Below are positions 41,199 through 55,329 of a DNA stretch of 64,000 nt, piece after piece. Each line of letters begins with the position of its first letter. The first letter of the stretch is position 1. The DNA comes from Nymphaea colorata. Taxonomy: Eukaryota > Streptophyta > Magnoliopsida > Nymphaeales > Nymphaeaceae. The stretch covers positions 8,770,334 to 8,834,333 of the forward strand of contig NC_045147.1 in the NCBI RefSeq assembly GCF_008831285.2, written 5' to 3'. The notes under the pieces were generated by a model. The model was not told the origin of the DNA. It saw nothing but the letters and a program-made list of their open reading frames with translations, and did no database searches. The position numbers were made by a program, and so were the translations under genes.

Positions 41199-44012
41199 CT
41201 CCCCCTCAAGCTTAGCATACATGTCAAACATGCCAAGCTTGCTAACATTCTTTTCAAATTGAGATGTACATAAGGCTTTGGTTAGAGCATCTGCAATTTG
41301 ATCTTCAGACTTCATATAAGGAAGGATCAACTCCTTTGAATCTATGCGCTCCCGTATGAAGTGGCGATCTATCTCCACATGTTTGGTTCTGTCATGCAGG
41401 ACGGGATTATTTGCCAGGTTAATCGCAAACTTATTGTCACAATACATTTTCATCTTCTCTTCAATTTCAATTCCAATATCTGTTAGAAGAATCTTTAGCC
41501 ATAACATCTCTGTAACCCCCATAGCAACAGCCTTGTATTCAGCCTCAGCACTGGATCTAGAACAGACCTCCTGCCTTTTGCTCCTCCATACCACCAGGTT
41601 TCCCCCTAGAAAGATGTAGTACCCTGTGGTAGACCTTCTGGTATCCGTGCAACCAGCCCAATCGGTGTCAGAGTATCCTTCAATATTTAGCTTGTCCTGC
41701 CATGTATACAGTAACCCCTGGGTTATTATTCAGGTATCCCAACACTCTTTCTGCACTCTTCCAATGACAATCAGTAGGAGCATGCATAAACTGACTCAAC
41801 ACATTTACAGCATAAGTAATATCAGGGCGAGTAAGAGTAAGATAAATAAGCTTACCAACCAGCCTCTGATACCGTCCTTTTCTTTGCTCATCCAGGATGT
41901 TACCAGTTTTGATACTTATCTTTGTACCTGACTCCATTAGAGTTAGAGAGGGCCTGCATCCCAGTTTACCTGTCTCTTTCAGGAGGTCCAGAGTGTACTT
42001 CCTTTGACTCATAACAAGCCCTGTCTCTGATCGAACAATCTCTATTCCCAGAAAGTATCTTAATTTTCCCAGATCTTTAAGGTCAAATTCAGCAGTTAAC
42101 CTCTCCTTCATCTTCCTTTTCTCTTCTTCATCATCTCCTGTGACAATCATATCATCAACATACACAAGAAGAATGCTCACCAGGCCACTTCTCTACTTAA
42201 TGAACATGGTATGATCACCATTTCCTTGTTTGTACCCATTTGTCTTCAGTACCACCCTCGGTCTTTCAAACCATGCTCTAGGGGACTGCTTCAGGCCGTA
42301 CATAGCCTTCTTGAGATGACAACATTTTTCACTTTGAGCAAATCCGGGGGGCATGCTCATATAGACCTTCTCCTCTAGATGGCCGTTCAAGAAGGCGTTC
42401 TTGACATCAAGCTGGTCTATGCCCCACTTCTTTTGCACTGCAAGTGCCAAGATGACCCTCACAGTCTTCAGTTTTGCAACAACAGCAAATGTTTCAAGAT
42501 AGTCAATTCCGTATTTTTGGCTGAACCCCTTTGCAACCAGACGAGCTTTATACTGTTCCACAGTGCCATTAGGTTTATACTTCACACTAAACACCCACTT
42601 GGAACCAACTAAGTGAGTCCCCTTGGGAATATCGACCACTTCTCAAGTGTTGTTCTTTGCCAAGGCAACCATCTCCTCTGTCATAGCCTGTAGCCATTTT
42701 GTAGCCATTTAGGATCCTATCTAGCATCTTCCACACACTTGGGAATCACAGACATAGACAGAGTGGTAATAAAGCATTTGTATTCTTTACTGAGTTTTGA
42801 ATATGAGACAAATCTTTGAATAGGGTGAGAAGTACATGACCTGGTCCTCTTGCGTAGGGCTATGGGAAGCTCTTCATTCATTGGACTTGGTTCATTCGGG
42901 GAACTCACAGGATTGGGATTGGTCACATCAACAGTCTCAACCACATCTTTCTCCTTTCTGGTGTAAACCTGCCCAAACAAATGATCACGGGATGTGGGTT
43001 GATCATCCACAGGGCCCCCTTCTACATGACTGTCTTTATCATCTCTGACTGTATCTTCCACACTGTGACTAAGTTTGTAGTCCAAGAAGTCAGTAAACTG
43101 AATAAGCTGATTTTGAGAATACTCTTCGACACTGTCCCCTATACACTCCCCCTAAAGAGGATTCACAAGGAAATACGCCTCATGTTCATGAAAGGTAAAC
43201 ATCCCGGGAGACATAGATTTTGGAGGTAGTAGGATCAAGACATTTATATCCCTTCTGAGTGGAGGAATACCTCAAGAAAACAGCTTTGACAGACCGAGGG
43301 TCAAGTTTCTTGATGGTGGGACTATGGTTATGAACAAAGCAAACACACCCGAACACCCGAGGAGTAAGAGGCCAGGGGTTATGAGTGGGACTAAGCACAG
43401 AGTAAGGAGTACGGCCATTCAACACGCGAGTGGGCATACGGTTGATGAGGTGGGCACTAGTGAGGAGAGCATCACCCCAGTAGCACTTAGGAACATGCCT
43501 GTGGAACATAATAGCTCGGGTGACATCTAATAAATGACGATTTTTACGTTCGGCCACGCCATTTTGAGGAGGAGTATAACTACAGGACGTCTCATGAACA
43601 ATACCCTTGCCCCGTAGGAAGTCCTCCAGGGATTGAGAGACATACTCTCTGGCATTATCAGTACGAAAAATCTGAACAAAGGACTGAAATTGATTTTCGA
43701 CAAAGGCAACAAAATTTTTGACAACGACAGGAACTTCACTGCGTACTTTCAACAAGTACACAAACGTACAACGGGAGTAGTCATAAAGTAATGGAAACCA
43801 CGACAAGTGGGTACTCCCGAAGGACCCCAAACATCAGAGTGAACCAAAGCAAAAGGACGAGTGGTTTTATTGATAGACACAGGGTACGAAGCCCTAACAT
43901 TAGCAAACTGACACACTTCACATGTGAAGGAGTCTATGGAAACAGAAGTAAACAACCTAAGAAACAACTTCTTAATCAACTGGAATGGGAGATGTCCAAG
44001 GCGCTCGTGCAT
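41193..44012 (-). pseudogene. Copia element 3 pol fragment
   Basis: Minus-strand order: integrase zinc end HERLGHLPFQLIKKL and CEVCQFANVRASYPV (from 44012), HSDVWGPSG, FRTDNAREYVSQ and TPPQNGVAERKNRHLLDVTR (43830-43186); linker; RT with KARLVAKGFSQKYGIDYLET, QLDVKNAFLNGHLEEKVYM, LKQSPRAWF and VYVDDMIVTGDDEEE (42639-41680); RNase H with VVWRSKRQEVCSRSSAEAEY and TKHVEIDRHFIRER (41594-41193). Stops or frameshifts occur at about 42190, 41690, 42650 and in the integrase. It cannot make a functional polyprotein, but individual domains are well preserved, so it is younger than element 1. Confidence 0.88.
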
Positions 44013-44013
44013 C

Positions 44014-44415
44014 TACTTGGTTTTGTTATCATCAGTTCAAATTTCCCAATACTCACTCACGCACACACACACACACAGAAAGGTACGTTTTTGATGAATT
44101 ATAATATTTTGCCTTATATTACTTTTGGCACACCAAATATTGTGTTTCTACACCTTATTGATTTTATTTTAGTAAACCAACTAATCCTGATTAGTCATGA
44201 CTAGTGTTTTTTAGCCCCTTGACTGACTGTGTCTGACTCACGAATTTTGACATCTTAGTTTTTAATAACTTCAACAAAATGTGGTCATACTTTGTTACAC
44301 TGATTCTGGTTGTGAGTGCATCTTCAAGGATACATCAAGACTTTAATTATCTTCTTAACACAGTTTTTTGTATTTATGTTTCTTTGCTGTCTTACATTTA
44401 CTTGGTCTCTATTAG
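44014..44415. other. No gene recognised
   Basis: AT-rich sequence with a short (CA)n tract near 44056-44078. It lies between the truncated end of copia element 3 and the Dicer-like exon and may be intron of the latter's source gene. Confidence 0.35.
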
Positions 44416-44576
44416 GTTAATCTGTTGTTTGCAATCAACGTTGCTGAAGAAGGCCTTGATATTCAAACATGCTGTCTCATTATCTGCTTTGACTTGCCAT
44501 CAACAGTGGCCAGCTATATACAATCCAAAGGTCGTGCTCACATGTAGGAGTCTGAATACCTTCTTCTAGTAGATAG
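44416..44576 (+). pseudogene. Dicer-like (DCL4-type) helicase exon fragment
   Basis: Plant Dicer-like proteins cut double-stranded RNA into small RNAs. An acceptor (CTCTATTAG) and a donor (GATAG/GTAAAT) bound 161 bp in one frame: [43 protein letters not shown], a TAG at 44545, then ESEYLLLVD. This is the end of the helicase C domain, where EEGLDIQTC, FDLPxTV and the motif-VI QSRGRARM are conserved. QSKGRAHM here departs from motif VI. The phrase [14 protein letters not shown] fits DCL4 best from memory. With one nonsense codon, altered arginines and no other exon, it is a fragment. Confidence 0.75.
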
Positions 44577-44599
44577 GTAAATCTCCATTTGTTTTCTTC

Positions 44600-44836
44600 C
44601 TGTGGGATCCAAGTGTTCTTACATGGAACTCAGAATAAATGGTATTCTGAATGGTCTGAGACAAATACAAATAAATGTTCTAGTAGTGGACTATTCTTGT
44701 AATTTGTTATTTTACCCCAATTCTCATTTAACGTGAGAATAGGGCATACTAATGGAATACGTTTTTCAGTTTTCTCTCTCCCTTTCTCAACCTCTTCTCT
44801 TCTCCCATCTCACTTCATGTAACATGGTATCAGAGC
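44600..44836 (+). repeat. Probable 5' LTR end and primer-binding site of copia element 4
   Basis: The primer-binding site TGGTATCAGAGC is at 44825-44836, immediately preceded by an LTR-type end (CATGTAACA). The LTR start is not certain; TGTGGGATCC near 44601 is a candidate. A matching 3' LTR was not found downstream. Confidence 0.6.
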
Positions 44837-45023
44837 CCATCCCTTCTTGGGACTGACACCTATTTCTATTTCTCTCCATCTCATCCTGCCCATCATCTGC
44901 GTCTGTTCTTACTGTGGGTTTTGTGGATACAACTGTTGGGTCATGCATATTGGGCTCAATCTAGGGTTTTCTCAACAAAAGATTAAAACCCTAGATCGGT
45001 GCCTTGTTAAAGTGGACGTGGTT

Positions 45024-45564
45024 GCAGGCTTCATGCTGGATGGATGTAAAAATATATTAGTCGAGCAGCGTGGTTCAGAGTTCAAGTCAAACGTTGCAGG
45101 TGTCTTCTTCCATGTCGCTGGTTACTCTGTGCTAAAGTCTGGCGTCTCTCTTGCCTTTCAACATTTGGTCAAATATATAGTGGCTCCCTGCTACGCGTGG
45201 AACAACAGTAAGTGTTAGAAACATCTGATCATGTCTGTGGAATGTGTGATCGGCCCTCAAGTAGTGGCTTGACGTGGATGTTAAGTCTGATATATGCAGG
45301 CTTCATGCTGGATGGATGTAAAAATATATTAGTCGAGCAGCGTGGTTCAGAGTTCAAGTCAAACGCAGGTGTCTTCTTCCATGTCGCTGGTTACTCTGTG
45401 CTAAAGTCTGGCGTCTCTCTTGCCTTTCAACATTTGGTCAAATATATAGTGGCTCCCTGCTACGCGTGGAACAACAGTAAGTGTTAGAAACATCTGATCA
45501 TGTCTGTGGAATGTGTGATCGGCCCTCAAGTAGTGGCTTGACGTGGATGTTAAGTCTGATATAT
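45024..45564 (+). repeat. Tandem duplication of about 270 bp in the leader of copia element 4
   Basis: Unit 1 is 45024-45295, unit 2 is 45296-45564. They are almost identical; unit 2 lacks 3 bases (AACGTTGCAGG becomes AACGCAGG). Both units have an open frame of about 63 codons (GFMLDGCKNILVEQRGSEFK, then FFHVAGYSVLKSGVSLAFQH, ending NNSKC and a stop). The 3-base indel keeps that frame. I do not recognise the peptide. Confidence 0.9.
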
Positions 45565-45609
45565 GGTACCAACCAGTCATGATTTACATGTGCAGTTAAA
45601 TGGAGCAAT

Positions 45610-45815
45610 AGTTGTTGTTTCCTGTCTACCGTGAATCAGCCTTCCATGTTATGAAGTGATATTTTATTTTTCCAGCAGAAGAGTTCTTTATTATCTGCTG
45701 CAGCATATTTGTTATGACCAGTTTCTTGTCTGCCGTGAATCAGCCCTCTACATTATGAAGTATATTTTTATTACAGCAGAAAGTTCTTTATTATCTGTTA
45801 CTGCATAATGGTTTA
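45610..45815. repeat. Degenerate tandem duplication of about 105 bp
   Basis: Two diverged copies share TGTCTACCGTGAATCAGCC or TGTCTGCCGTGAATCAGCC, then TTATGAAGT, CAGCAGAA and GTTCTTTATTATCTG. It lies between the 270-bp repeats and the gag start. Confidence 0.75.
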
Positions 45816-45867
45816 CTGCTGCATATTCCAACCAGTTGGCATAGTTCTGTTTGTTTTGTGTTTAACG

Positions 45868-47757
45868 ATGGACCTTGGACAGCAGTCTAATATGACAGAC
45901 AGCCCTAAGGTTGAGTCTCATAATGAATACAAAATTATTACTGTGAAATTAGGAAATTAGATGGTCACAACTATGAAATTTGGTCATGTATGTTCATGGT
46001 GTCTGTAGTAGGACATCAGAAAGACCATATCATTGAAGAAGATGAACCGAGTGTTAAAACAAGAAAATATACCACATGGAAAGAAGATAACAGTATTGTT
46101 ATGTCCTGGATTATGAACAGTGTGCAATCTGATATTGCTCCGACACTTGCTTACACGACTGCGAAACACGTGGACATTCTTGAGACAGAGTTATTCTCAT
46201 GACAAGAATGTGTCAAAAATTTTACAAGTTGAGGAGTTACTCAAACTGCAGCAAGGAGACTTAGGATTATCTCAATATTTTGCTTCAGTTAAAGCAGTGT
46301 ATGAACGATTGAAAGCTCTTCGACCTCCATGTCAGGCGTGTTACAAAACTCATTTTGAGCAGATGATGGTGGCAAAGTTTTTGGCTGGTCTGTCCCCTAA
46401 ATATGAGGTAGCTAAAGTTCAGATGCTTACTGGTGCAGAAATTCCAGATCTTGCTGATGCATATAATAAACTCTGTAGATTGGTTGTATCTCTCTCTCAG
46501 CCCCAGAGTGAGTCTCCTGCTACTACCTTAGCAGTGTCTAGAGGATGTGGACATGCTACAAGGGGAAGAGGCTCAGGTCATGGTGTAGGGGGCAGAGGGA
46601 GATTTCAGTGTACATATTGTGGCAAATTAGGACATTTAGAAGATAGATGTTGGGACAAACATGATCGTCCAACTCTTAGTTTCCATGGAAGAGGATTCAG
46701 TACCTCAGGTGGCAGAGGGAGATTCACTTCTCAGATTCCTGTAGGGTCTGCCCGAGCTGCTACACCACTTGAAGAGACTCCTTCTTTGACGACTCCTGAT
46801 AGCTCCATGGTGACTATGAGCAAGGTAGAGTATGATCAGCTTATGGCTCAGCGATCTCTCCCTACCTCGACGTCTGCTACTGCATCCTCGGTTGTGGTGG
46901 ATTCTTCTTTCTCTGTTGATAGTACTTCCCATGAACCAGGTACTGTGTGGATTATTGATTCTGGGGCTTCGAAACATTTCTCCAGTTAGCCTCACTCATT
47001 TACCTTATTGCATCATTTTGCACAACCTCAGTATGTTAGACTTACCAATGGGAAACTTTCTCCTATTATGGGAGTTGGAGATGTGAAACTCTCTAGTTCT
47101 ATATCTCTTTCCAATGTTTTATATGCTCCAGAAGTTCCTCCTAACATTATGTCTGTTACTCAGTTGACAAAGGATTTGCAATGCAGAGCTATATTTGATC
47201 CTGGTTCATGTATTTTTCAAGATTTGCAAAATGGGAAGACGATTGGTGGCGGCCATGAGCACAGGGGAGTTTACCTTCTGTCGGGACCCGTGGAGGGTGT
47301 GGCATCTATGGCTCTTTCTAAGCCTACCCCATATCAGTGGCATCTCTGATTAGGCCATCCTTCATTATCCAAGCTCTGTGGTGTCCTCCCAAATATTTCT
47401 GTGTCTGAGTCATTTTAGTATGAGGCCTGTCAATTAGGCAAACACACTAGAAGTAGTTTTCCTTCCAATATTAGTCTGTCGAGTCATGCAGTTTTTTATC
47501 TCATTCATGTTGATGTTTGGGGGCCTAGCTGGGTTGTAAGTCGGGCCAAATCTCATATCTTGGAGAAGCAAGAAGCAGAATGTTATTTCTAGGTCTAGTG
47601 CGGAGTCAGAATATCGAGCTATGGGTCAAACAGCGGCTGAAATGACATGATCTAGATCCTTACTTGAGAGTCTTACTTGAGAGTCTTGGTATTTCTACTC
47701 TTATACCTATGAAGATGTTTTGTGATAACAGGGCTGCCACCTACATTGCCAATAATC
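45868..47757 (+). pseudogene. Copia element 4 gag-protease-integrase/RNase H fusion, broken
   Basis: The start at 45868 reads MDLGQQSNMTDSPK. Gag continues through frameshifts: KLDGHNYEIWSCMFMV, MSWIMNSVQSDI, LLKLQQGDLGLSQYFASVKA, then the zinc knuckle CTYCGKLGHLEDRC (46605-46650). Protease has WIIDSGASKHFSS, then a stop at 46987. Pre-integrase and integrase: LTNGKLSPIMGVGDVKLSS, LGHPSLSKL, IHVDVWGP. At about 47550 the sequence switches to ISWRSKKQNVISRSSAESEY-like RNase H, skipping roughly 2 kb of integrase and reverse transcriptase. RNase H continues AAEMT and FCDNRAATYIANN and then breaks off. Several in-frame stops show it is nonfunctional. Confidence 0.85.
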
Positions 47758-47782
47758 TTGACAGATTCAATAAGGAGATAAT

Positions 47783-48109
47783 GTGTGGCTCACTTTCATT
47801 TTTTGGCTAGATCCTTGGCCGTCTTATGAGCACACAGACCTGATGATTCAATCTATCAGTCTGGAATCCAACACCACCAAGAAGCTGGTCTTCTCCATCC
47901 GATGTGGCCAGAATGGTATGATCAAATCTGGTATTGCTCTAAACCAGCTGAGCAGGAAATGGGGAGCCAATGATTTTTTGCATTTCATCACCCCTTTGTC
48001 TGTGAATCATGAGAGGAAGCTTATTTTTGTTTGTGCGCCAAAGAAGTGGAGAAATCAAATGAGCAGAACCATAGCACAATATAACGGTGGTAGTGGTGAT
48101 TCTAATTAA
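47783..48109 (+). CDS. Unidentified open frame, possible gene fragment
   Basis: 108 codons including SISLESNTTKKLVFSIRCGQ, IALNQLSRKWGANDFLHF and HERKLIFVCAPKKWRNQM. After the stop at 48107, another frame continues CNIAVTFRFNPASDTIHL and ends near a splice-like CCTGCAGGTGG at 48220. Composition is protein-like, unlike the AT-rich surroundings, but I cannot assign a family. It directly follows the broken end of copia element 4, so it could be a captured exon or the remains of another element. Confidence 0.25.
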   Translation: MWLTFIFWLDPWPSYEHTDLMIQSISLESNTTKKLVFSIRCGQNGMIKSGIALNQLSRKWGANDFLHFITPLSVNHERKLIFVCAPKKWRNQMSRTIAQYNGGSGDSN

Positions 48110-48239
48110 CGTTTTTGCAACATAGCCGTGACTTTCCGATTCAATCCAGCTAGTGATACGATACATCTCAAGGTGGATACTAACTCTGTTTTGGTTTCGG
48201 ACTGTTCCCCTCCTGCAGGTGGTTAACCCTTCCTGTTTC

Positions 48240-48891
48240 TAAGGGTAGCAGATGATTTTGTTTCTGGTTTGTATATCTCTTTCTTGGCTCTGCACTTTCT
48301 ATTTTTGGTTCATTAAAGGGTTCAGGGTCCCTTAGCCCCCAGCAGATTGCATCAGAAGTAGCACCAAACTTTTGCATGTTAATTGCAAACTCAAGCAGCC
48401 TTTACCAAGTTTCAGAAAAATGGACATAAAGTATAAGCGACGATAAATAAAAAGGCCGCTCTATATTTTATGGTTAGCTTGTGAGGTGTTGAGAAACTGA
48501 CGAGAATGAGTGCCTAGAAAAAAAACAATGACGGCACATAGTCCCATATGTATTTGGTAGTATGGTTGAATGGTGTTGATCCTGAGGAATACAGAAAAAG
48601 AATATTTAGTTGGTGGTTGGGAGTTGGTTGGCCCACATTAGCCACTTCTAGCCAATCATGATTCGACTTTCGGTTGCATCCCAAAGCCCATTCCCCATTG
48701 GATGGGAACCCAGCGGTTGGAGGAGACTAGGGGAGGTTAGCTGACCTCTTTTCCCTTTTCCTTCTTCCATCCAACGGTAGGACTTATGGCCAATTGACTA
48801 AACGGGTTGGAGTTGTAGGTAGAGGGCTGGCTACCTTCCCTCTGACTTAAAGTGTCTAAACTAACTTCATGCAGATCAGTTATACTGACAA

Positions 48892-48925
<34 letters not shown>

Positions 48926-50926
48926 TCATTTGTAGGTTTTTGAAGAGAGTGAGTTTGGCACACCACCCTGGGTACGCAATACATATGCACTTCGTGCACG
49001 CAACAAAGAAGGTAGAAGTTAGGTATTTTGAAGATTTAAAAAAAAAAATTGTTACTTTTAGTCTTTTTACCTTTTTAATACCACTTTTTCTCATTGTAAA
49101 ATGGTTCACCAATTTCTTGACCATGGATATTTTGGTCATTACATACTTTGATACATATTCTGAAGAAAACAAACTTTGAGCGCTTCAGCGGTGTATGAAA
49201 AAAACAAACTTTCAGCGCTTCCAGCGGTGCATGAACACAATTGACGCAATAAGTATGCACCAAAAGGGGTGGAGGGTATTTTTGAATTTTTTATAATATA
49301 ATAGGTACTTTGGACTTTTGTACTTTTCACAATCACTTTTTACTCGTTTAGGAAGGTTCTTTATTTTATTTTAATGAAGGTATTTTTGATGTGCACGTGC
49401 AGAGTATGCACATAACCAGCTTCGAGTGTTCGACATGATTTTTCACATAACTTCCGGCTTCCTTCTCTTTCTCCTGATTTTTCACCTTTCCCAAAGTTGG
49501 AAATGGTTAATTTTCTTTTCTTTCTTTGTCATCTGAAGAAGGTAAGTTAATAACGTTTTAATAATACTATCAGCAACACGTTGTTGTTGCATAATAATAT
49601 TAAGTAGCTGGCAAGTGGCAACGAGTATTGTTAAAGTCAGGGTATAATTCTAATTCCATTTCATTCAGCCGATTGCCTAAATCTGTCTTAATTCATTTAA
49701 AAAAACGGTTACCAGTTCTTCCACCGATCTTTTTTCAAAGAAATTTGAAGAATGTGAGCTCAATCGAAATTGAATAAAATCAGAATTGTTTCAAATTGAT
49801 ACAATATTTTGAAAAAAATATTTTTAAACAGATGAAGCGCTCGTCAAAATATAATATCCCTTTCTTTTAGTCAACGTAGCAATGCTTTTTAATTGATTCG
49901 ATTGGCCAGAAAACAACGTTCTTGACAACGATTAACGAGAATACTACTTGCTTATATTTTTAAGCAGTGAAGTAAATCTAACAATGCAAAATGAGATAAA
50001 AATGGGCTCAAATTCCAAAAACTCAAAAGGTTAATGGTACAGACAAGGTTAGGCATATATCCGTTCAAGTACAACTTTTCTTAGAAATTTTGAGAAGCGC
50101 ATTTTAAGATTGGTCATAATCAAAATAATAAACTTTTCAGTATTCTTTCCATGTTTCAATGGTTGAACAGAACGAATTTATACTGTCAATTTTATTGATA
50201 AATTACCGTACTATATCCACCCCCACTACCTACTTACGAAATAATATGGGAAATTAATATAACTAACTAGATCTACATATTCTCTTACATAACTTTCTAA
50301 CATTAATGAAAAAATGCTCTCCTAATAATTTTTATATTATCAAGCTAAGAAGCTGACTAATTTGGATGTAATTAAAAACCTACAGACCAACAAAATTCAA
50401 TATATTGAGGAGATCAATATCAGTCAACGAATTAGAAATTTCTTTATATTGAGGGCACTTTAGTAATGTTTTATTGCCAACTTATTTAAGTAATGGAACA
50501 TGTATCTTTAACAATGTTACGGAAGTTAGATGTTTTTCAGTAATAAAAAAACATAGGGGCATATTTTGTTATTGTCAATTAATTTTAAGTATGTTTTCGA
50601 TGCACCTTTTCTCTATCTCTCTCTGTGATAAGTTCAGATTAAGCAGACTCTACGAAAGTGCTAATAGAGATTCCTTATGAAGTTGTTAAAGTACTCCTAA
50701 ACTTCCAACCTGACATATAGTGACCCTCACATTAGAGGATTACAGTTGAGAGAAATATTTTTTTTTAGTGTCAATCTCATATCAATTAATAAAGATAAGA
50801 ATCACTTTGTTCCATCTTCTTAATTGTTTTTAACCTTATAGGAATACCATTCCATTTCCGAATAATGTGTCCGAGCTCTAGCACAACGCTTGATTGAATC
50901 TCTAGACCGCAAACGTTATGAACCAA

Positions 50927-50962
<36 letters not shown>

Positions 50963-52247
50963 GTTGCATATAAACTAAAGTTTAGGCTACATCTAATACA
51001 TCCTTGATATAAATATCTCCGTTCTATAAATACAATATTCTTGTTGCATATAAGTTAAATTTTATCTTCACCCATATATTGCGTCTCCTTTTCAACTTGG
51101 TGGCACTCAAGAGCCATCTTATTAAATGCGAACCCCTTTAATGCTAATATTACAGATGCAATAAAAATTTAAAAATAAGTAATATAAAACAAAAGCGTGT
51201 GTAAGTTCTAAAGTCTAACCACCTCGACCGTTTTAGTTTATCCGTTTAATTCGCAGCATATATGATGCGAAAGCTTCTTCTTGAATATTGTGATTTAAAT
51301 AAATGAGAAAAAATAGAATAGTTGCGGAAGGGTACATTGTCCCGGGCAATGTAACCGTTGGGGGATGATGAAAGACGGGAGCCCTTGAATTGATGTTCAA
51401 CCATCAATCAAATTCCCAACCAAATTCATCCCACCAAATTAAGCAACATTCTATTAATTTCCGCTAACAACTCAGATTCCTTCTTTTTTTCTCTCAAGGT
51501 CGTTTCTCTTCCTTTGGCAAAATTTCTAATGTCACAACATTTACCAACGAAAATATATTTTCCATTTGTTTTTGTTATTATATAAGTGCTCTCTTTTACT
51601 TGTATACTACTAGTTCGCTTTCATAACAAAGTAAAATTAACTCCGCGGATTCAGATTACCATTGTAATGTAATAGACTTAATTAGGCAGACTGTTATTGG
51701 AATATAATAAAACAATTAGGCAGCTATACAAATTTGGATCACCTCTTGACATCCTTTAGCTCGAACTTCTTAACAACAAAATTGGACCATATACAACTGC
51801 GTAGATGAAAGCTTCTGTAATTATCATGCAAAGCCATAACTACGGAATTTTGGATTCTTGAATTTCCAAAATTAGTTCAGATGGGGGCTAATTAATTAAC
51901 CAAAATTACGTACGTGTACACGCGGATTCGCTTATAACACTATGATTAATGTTCTAACGACAAGGGCATTTTGGTAACTGACTGTGAATTTAAAATAAGA
52001 TTACACGTTAGACCAGACGTATGCATCAAAGGTGGAAGGTTACCGTCTCTTTCAAACTCCCGTTGTAACGGAAGGAAACGTTCCTCTCTTCTTCCGCTCT
52101 TATACATCCGTTTCTGACCATCTCCTTATAACACTCATAAAATCATCTTCTTCTTCCTCCGCCTGTTCACGTAGATGAAATTGGGTCGATCAAGGATAAG
52201 GTGAAACCTCTTCTCATCTGTGGGGAGCTCTAGTTGCCGTGGTTTAG
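48240..52247. other. Intergenic DNA upstream of the MYB gene
   Basis: AT-rich, with AT tracts near 48898-48924 and 50929-50958. A short tandem repeat at about 49164-49232 (AACAAACTTTGAGCGCTTC and AACAAACTTTCAGCGCTTC) is visible. No open frame resembles a known protein. The last few hundred bases should contain the MYB promoter; I see no unambiguous TATA box. Confidence 0.5.
52060..52071. promoter_or_regulatory. Inverted-repeat MYB-binding-like site upstream of the MYB gene
   Basis: CCGTTGTAACGG has perfect 5-bp arms (CCGTT/AACGG). Both halves fit the type-I MYB core CNGTTR when read on either strand. Another CCGTTG (TAACCGTTGG) is at about 51353-51360. The site is 177 bp upstream of the start codon. 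Autoregulation is a guess; such hexamers also occur by chance. Confidence 0.25.
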
Positions 52248-54473
<2,226 letters not shown>

Positions 54474-55329
54474 TTTTGATATGCAGACATTAACGGAACC
54501 ACTGACCTGGCCAATGTCGGTTACATAAAAGAGACATTGATGGAATTAAGCCTTTTACTTGTAAGTCTACTGAAATTTCCATGGCCAACAAGCTTGTTTG
54601 AACAACTTCAGAGAACAAGTCTGTTCCAGAGGTATATAATTGTAACTTAGGATCCAAGTTAAGGAGTCCACCCTTTTACTTTTCTTCTCAACTTGAAAAA
54701 ATGTCTCATGTCTACTTATACTATTGCAAGATTCACGTAGTTAATGTAGGGATGATGCTCTCTCTCTCTCTCTCTCTCCCATTCACGTGTAAGGCACCCT
54801 AATGAACCAGGAAAACGAAAGTTGAATTGTCGTTGAGTCTTTGCACATCCGGCTTTGACCACTTACGAAAAGTTGTCAGTAGACAATTTCTCCCTTGCTT
54901 CTTCCTTACATTCTTCATGTTACAGTGTCCCATCCATCAAACAGAGTCCCATAGATACAACCAACATCATATACAGATTTATTGAAATAAGAAAGCAAAA
55001 ACATGCACACAAGGAAATGGCAGACGCTGCTCTCCTACGGATCGAATAGAATCCGAAGGCTTTGGTGACAGCAAATTACAAAGTAACATTCCAAAGGTGC
55101 CCTTCAAAATCGTCTGACGGATTGGCTAGTGTAAAATCATTACAAGGTTCGCATCGCGTACATGCCCCTAAGGCCCTTCAACTTTTTCCAAGTGTCATTC
55201 GATGTTGCAATGTGAACTAGACATGCTAGTTCTTTGCCTTGAGTTGGTTGTAGAGCATACATGAACAGTGGAAGCCATATGCCACACATGATTGACATCA
55301 ATACAGTGGGACAAGAGGACTAACATTTT
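54474..55329. other. 3' flank of the MYB gene, no further gene
   Basis: Probably contains the MYB 3' UTR. A short (CT)n run lies near 54760-54778. An open frame at 54855-55049 has no recognisable motif. Confidence 0.45.

Larger units (their letters stand above)
40913..44013 (-). mobile_element. Ty1-copia element 3, 5'-truncated
   Basis: On the minus strand the 3' LTR (41198-40913) follows RNase H, RT and integrase, but similarity ends at about 44013 within the integrase zinc region. Gag, protease, leader and 5' LTR are missing. No matching 5-bp duplication can be tested because one end is lost. Its RNase H and end (MFDMYAKLEGEC) closely resemble element 2, so the two are related families, though the LTRs differ. 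Confidence 0.88.
44600..47757 (+). mobile_element. Ty1-copia element 4, internally deleted and 3'-truncated
   Basis: 5' LTR end and primer-binding site, an unusually repetitive leader (45024-45815), gag, protease and the start of integrase, then an abrupt fusion to RNase H at about 47550, and loss of similarity after 47757. Integrase catalytic core and the whole reverse transcriptase are missing. Confidence 0.78.

Noticed and set aside
40890-44080. (GT)n at 40890-40908 and (CA)n at 44056-44078 as flanking duplications of copia element 3
   Set aside because: They are simple repeats of different context, the right end of the element is truncated, and neither forms a 5-bp duplication next to an LTR end.
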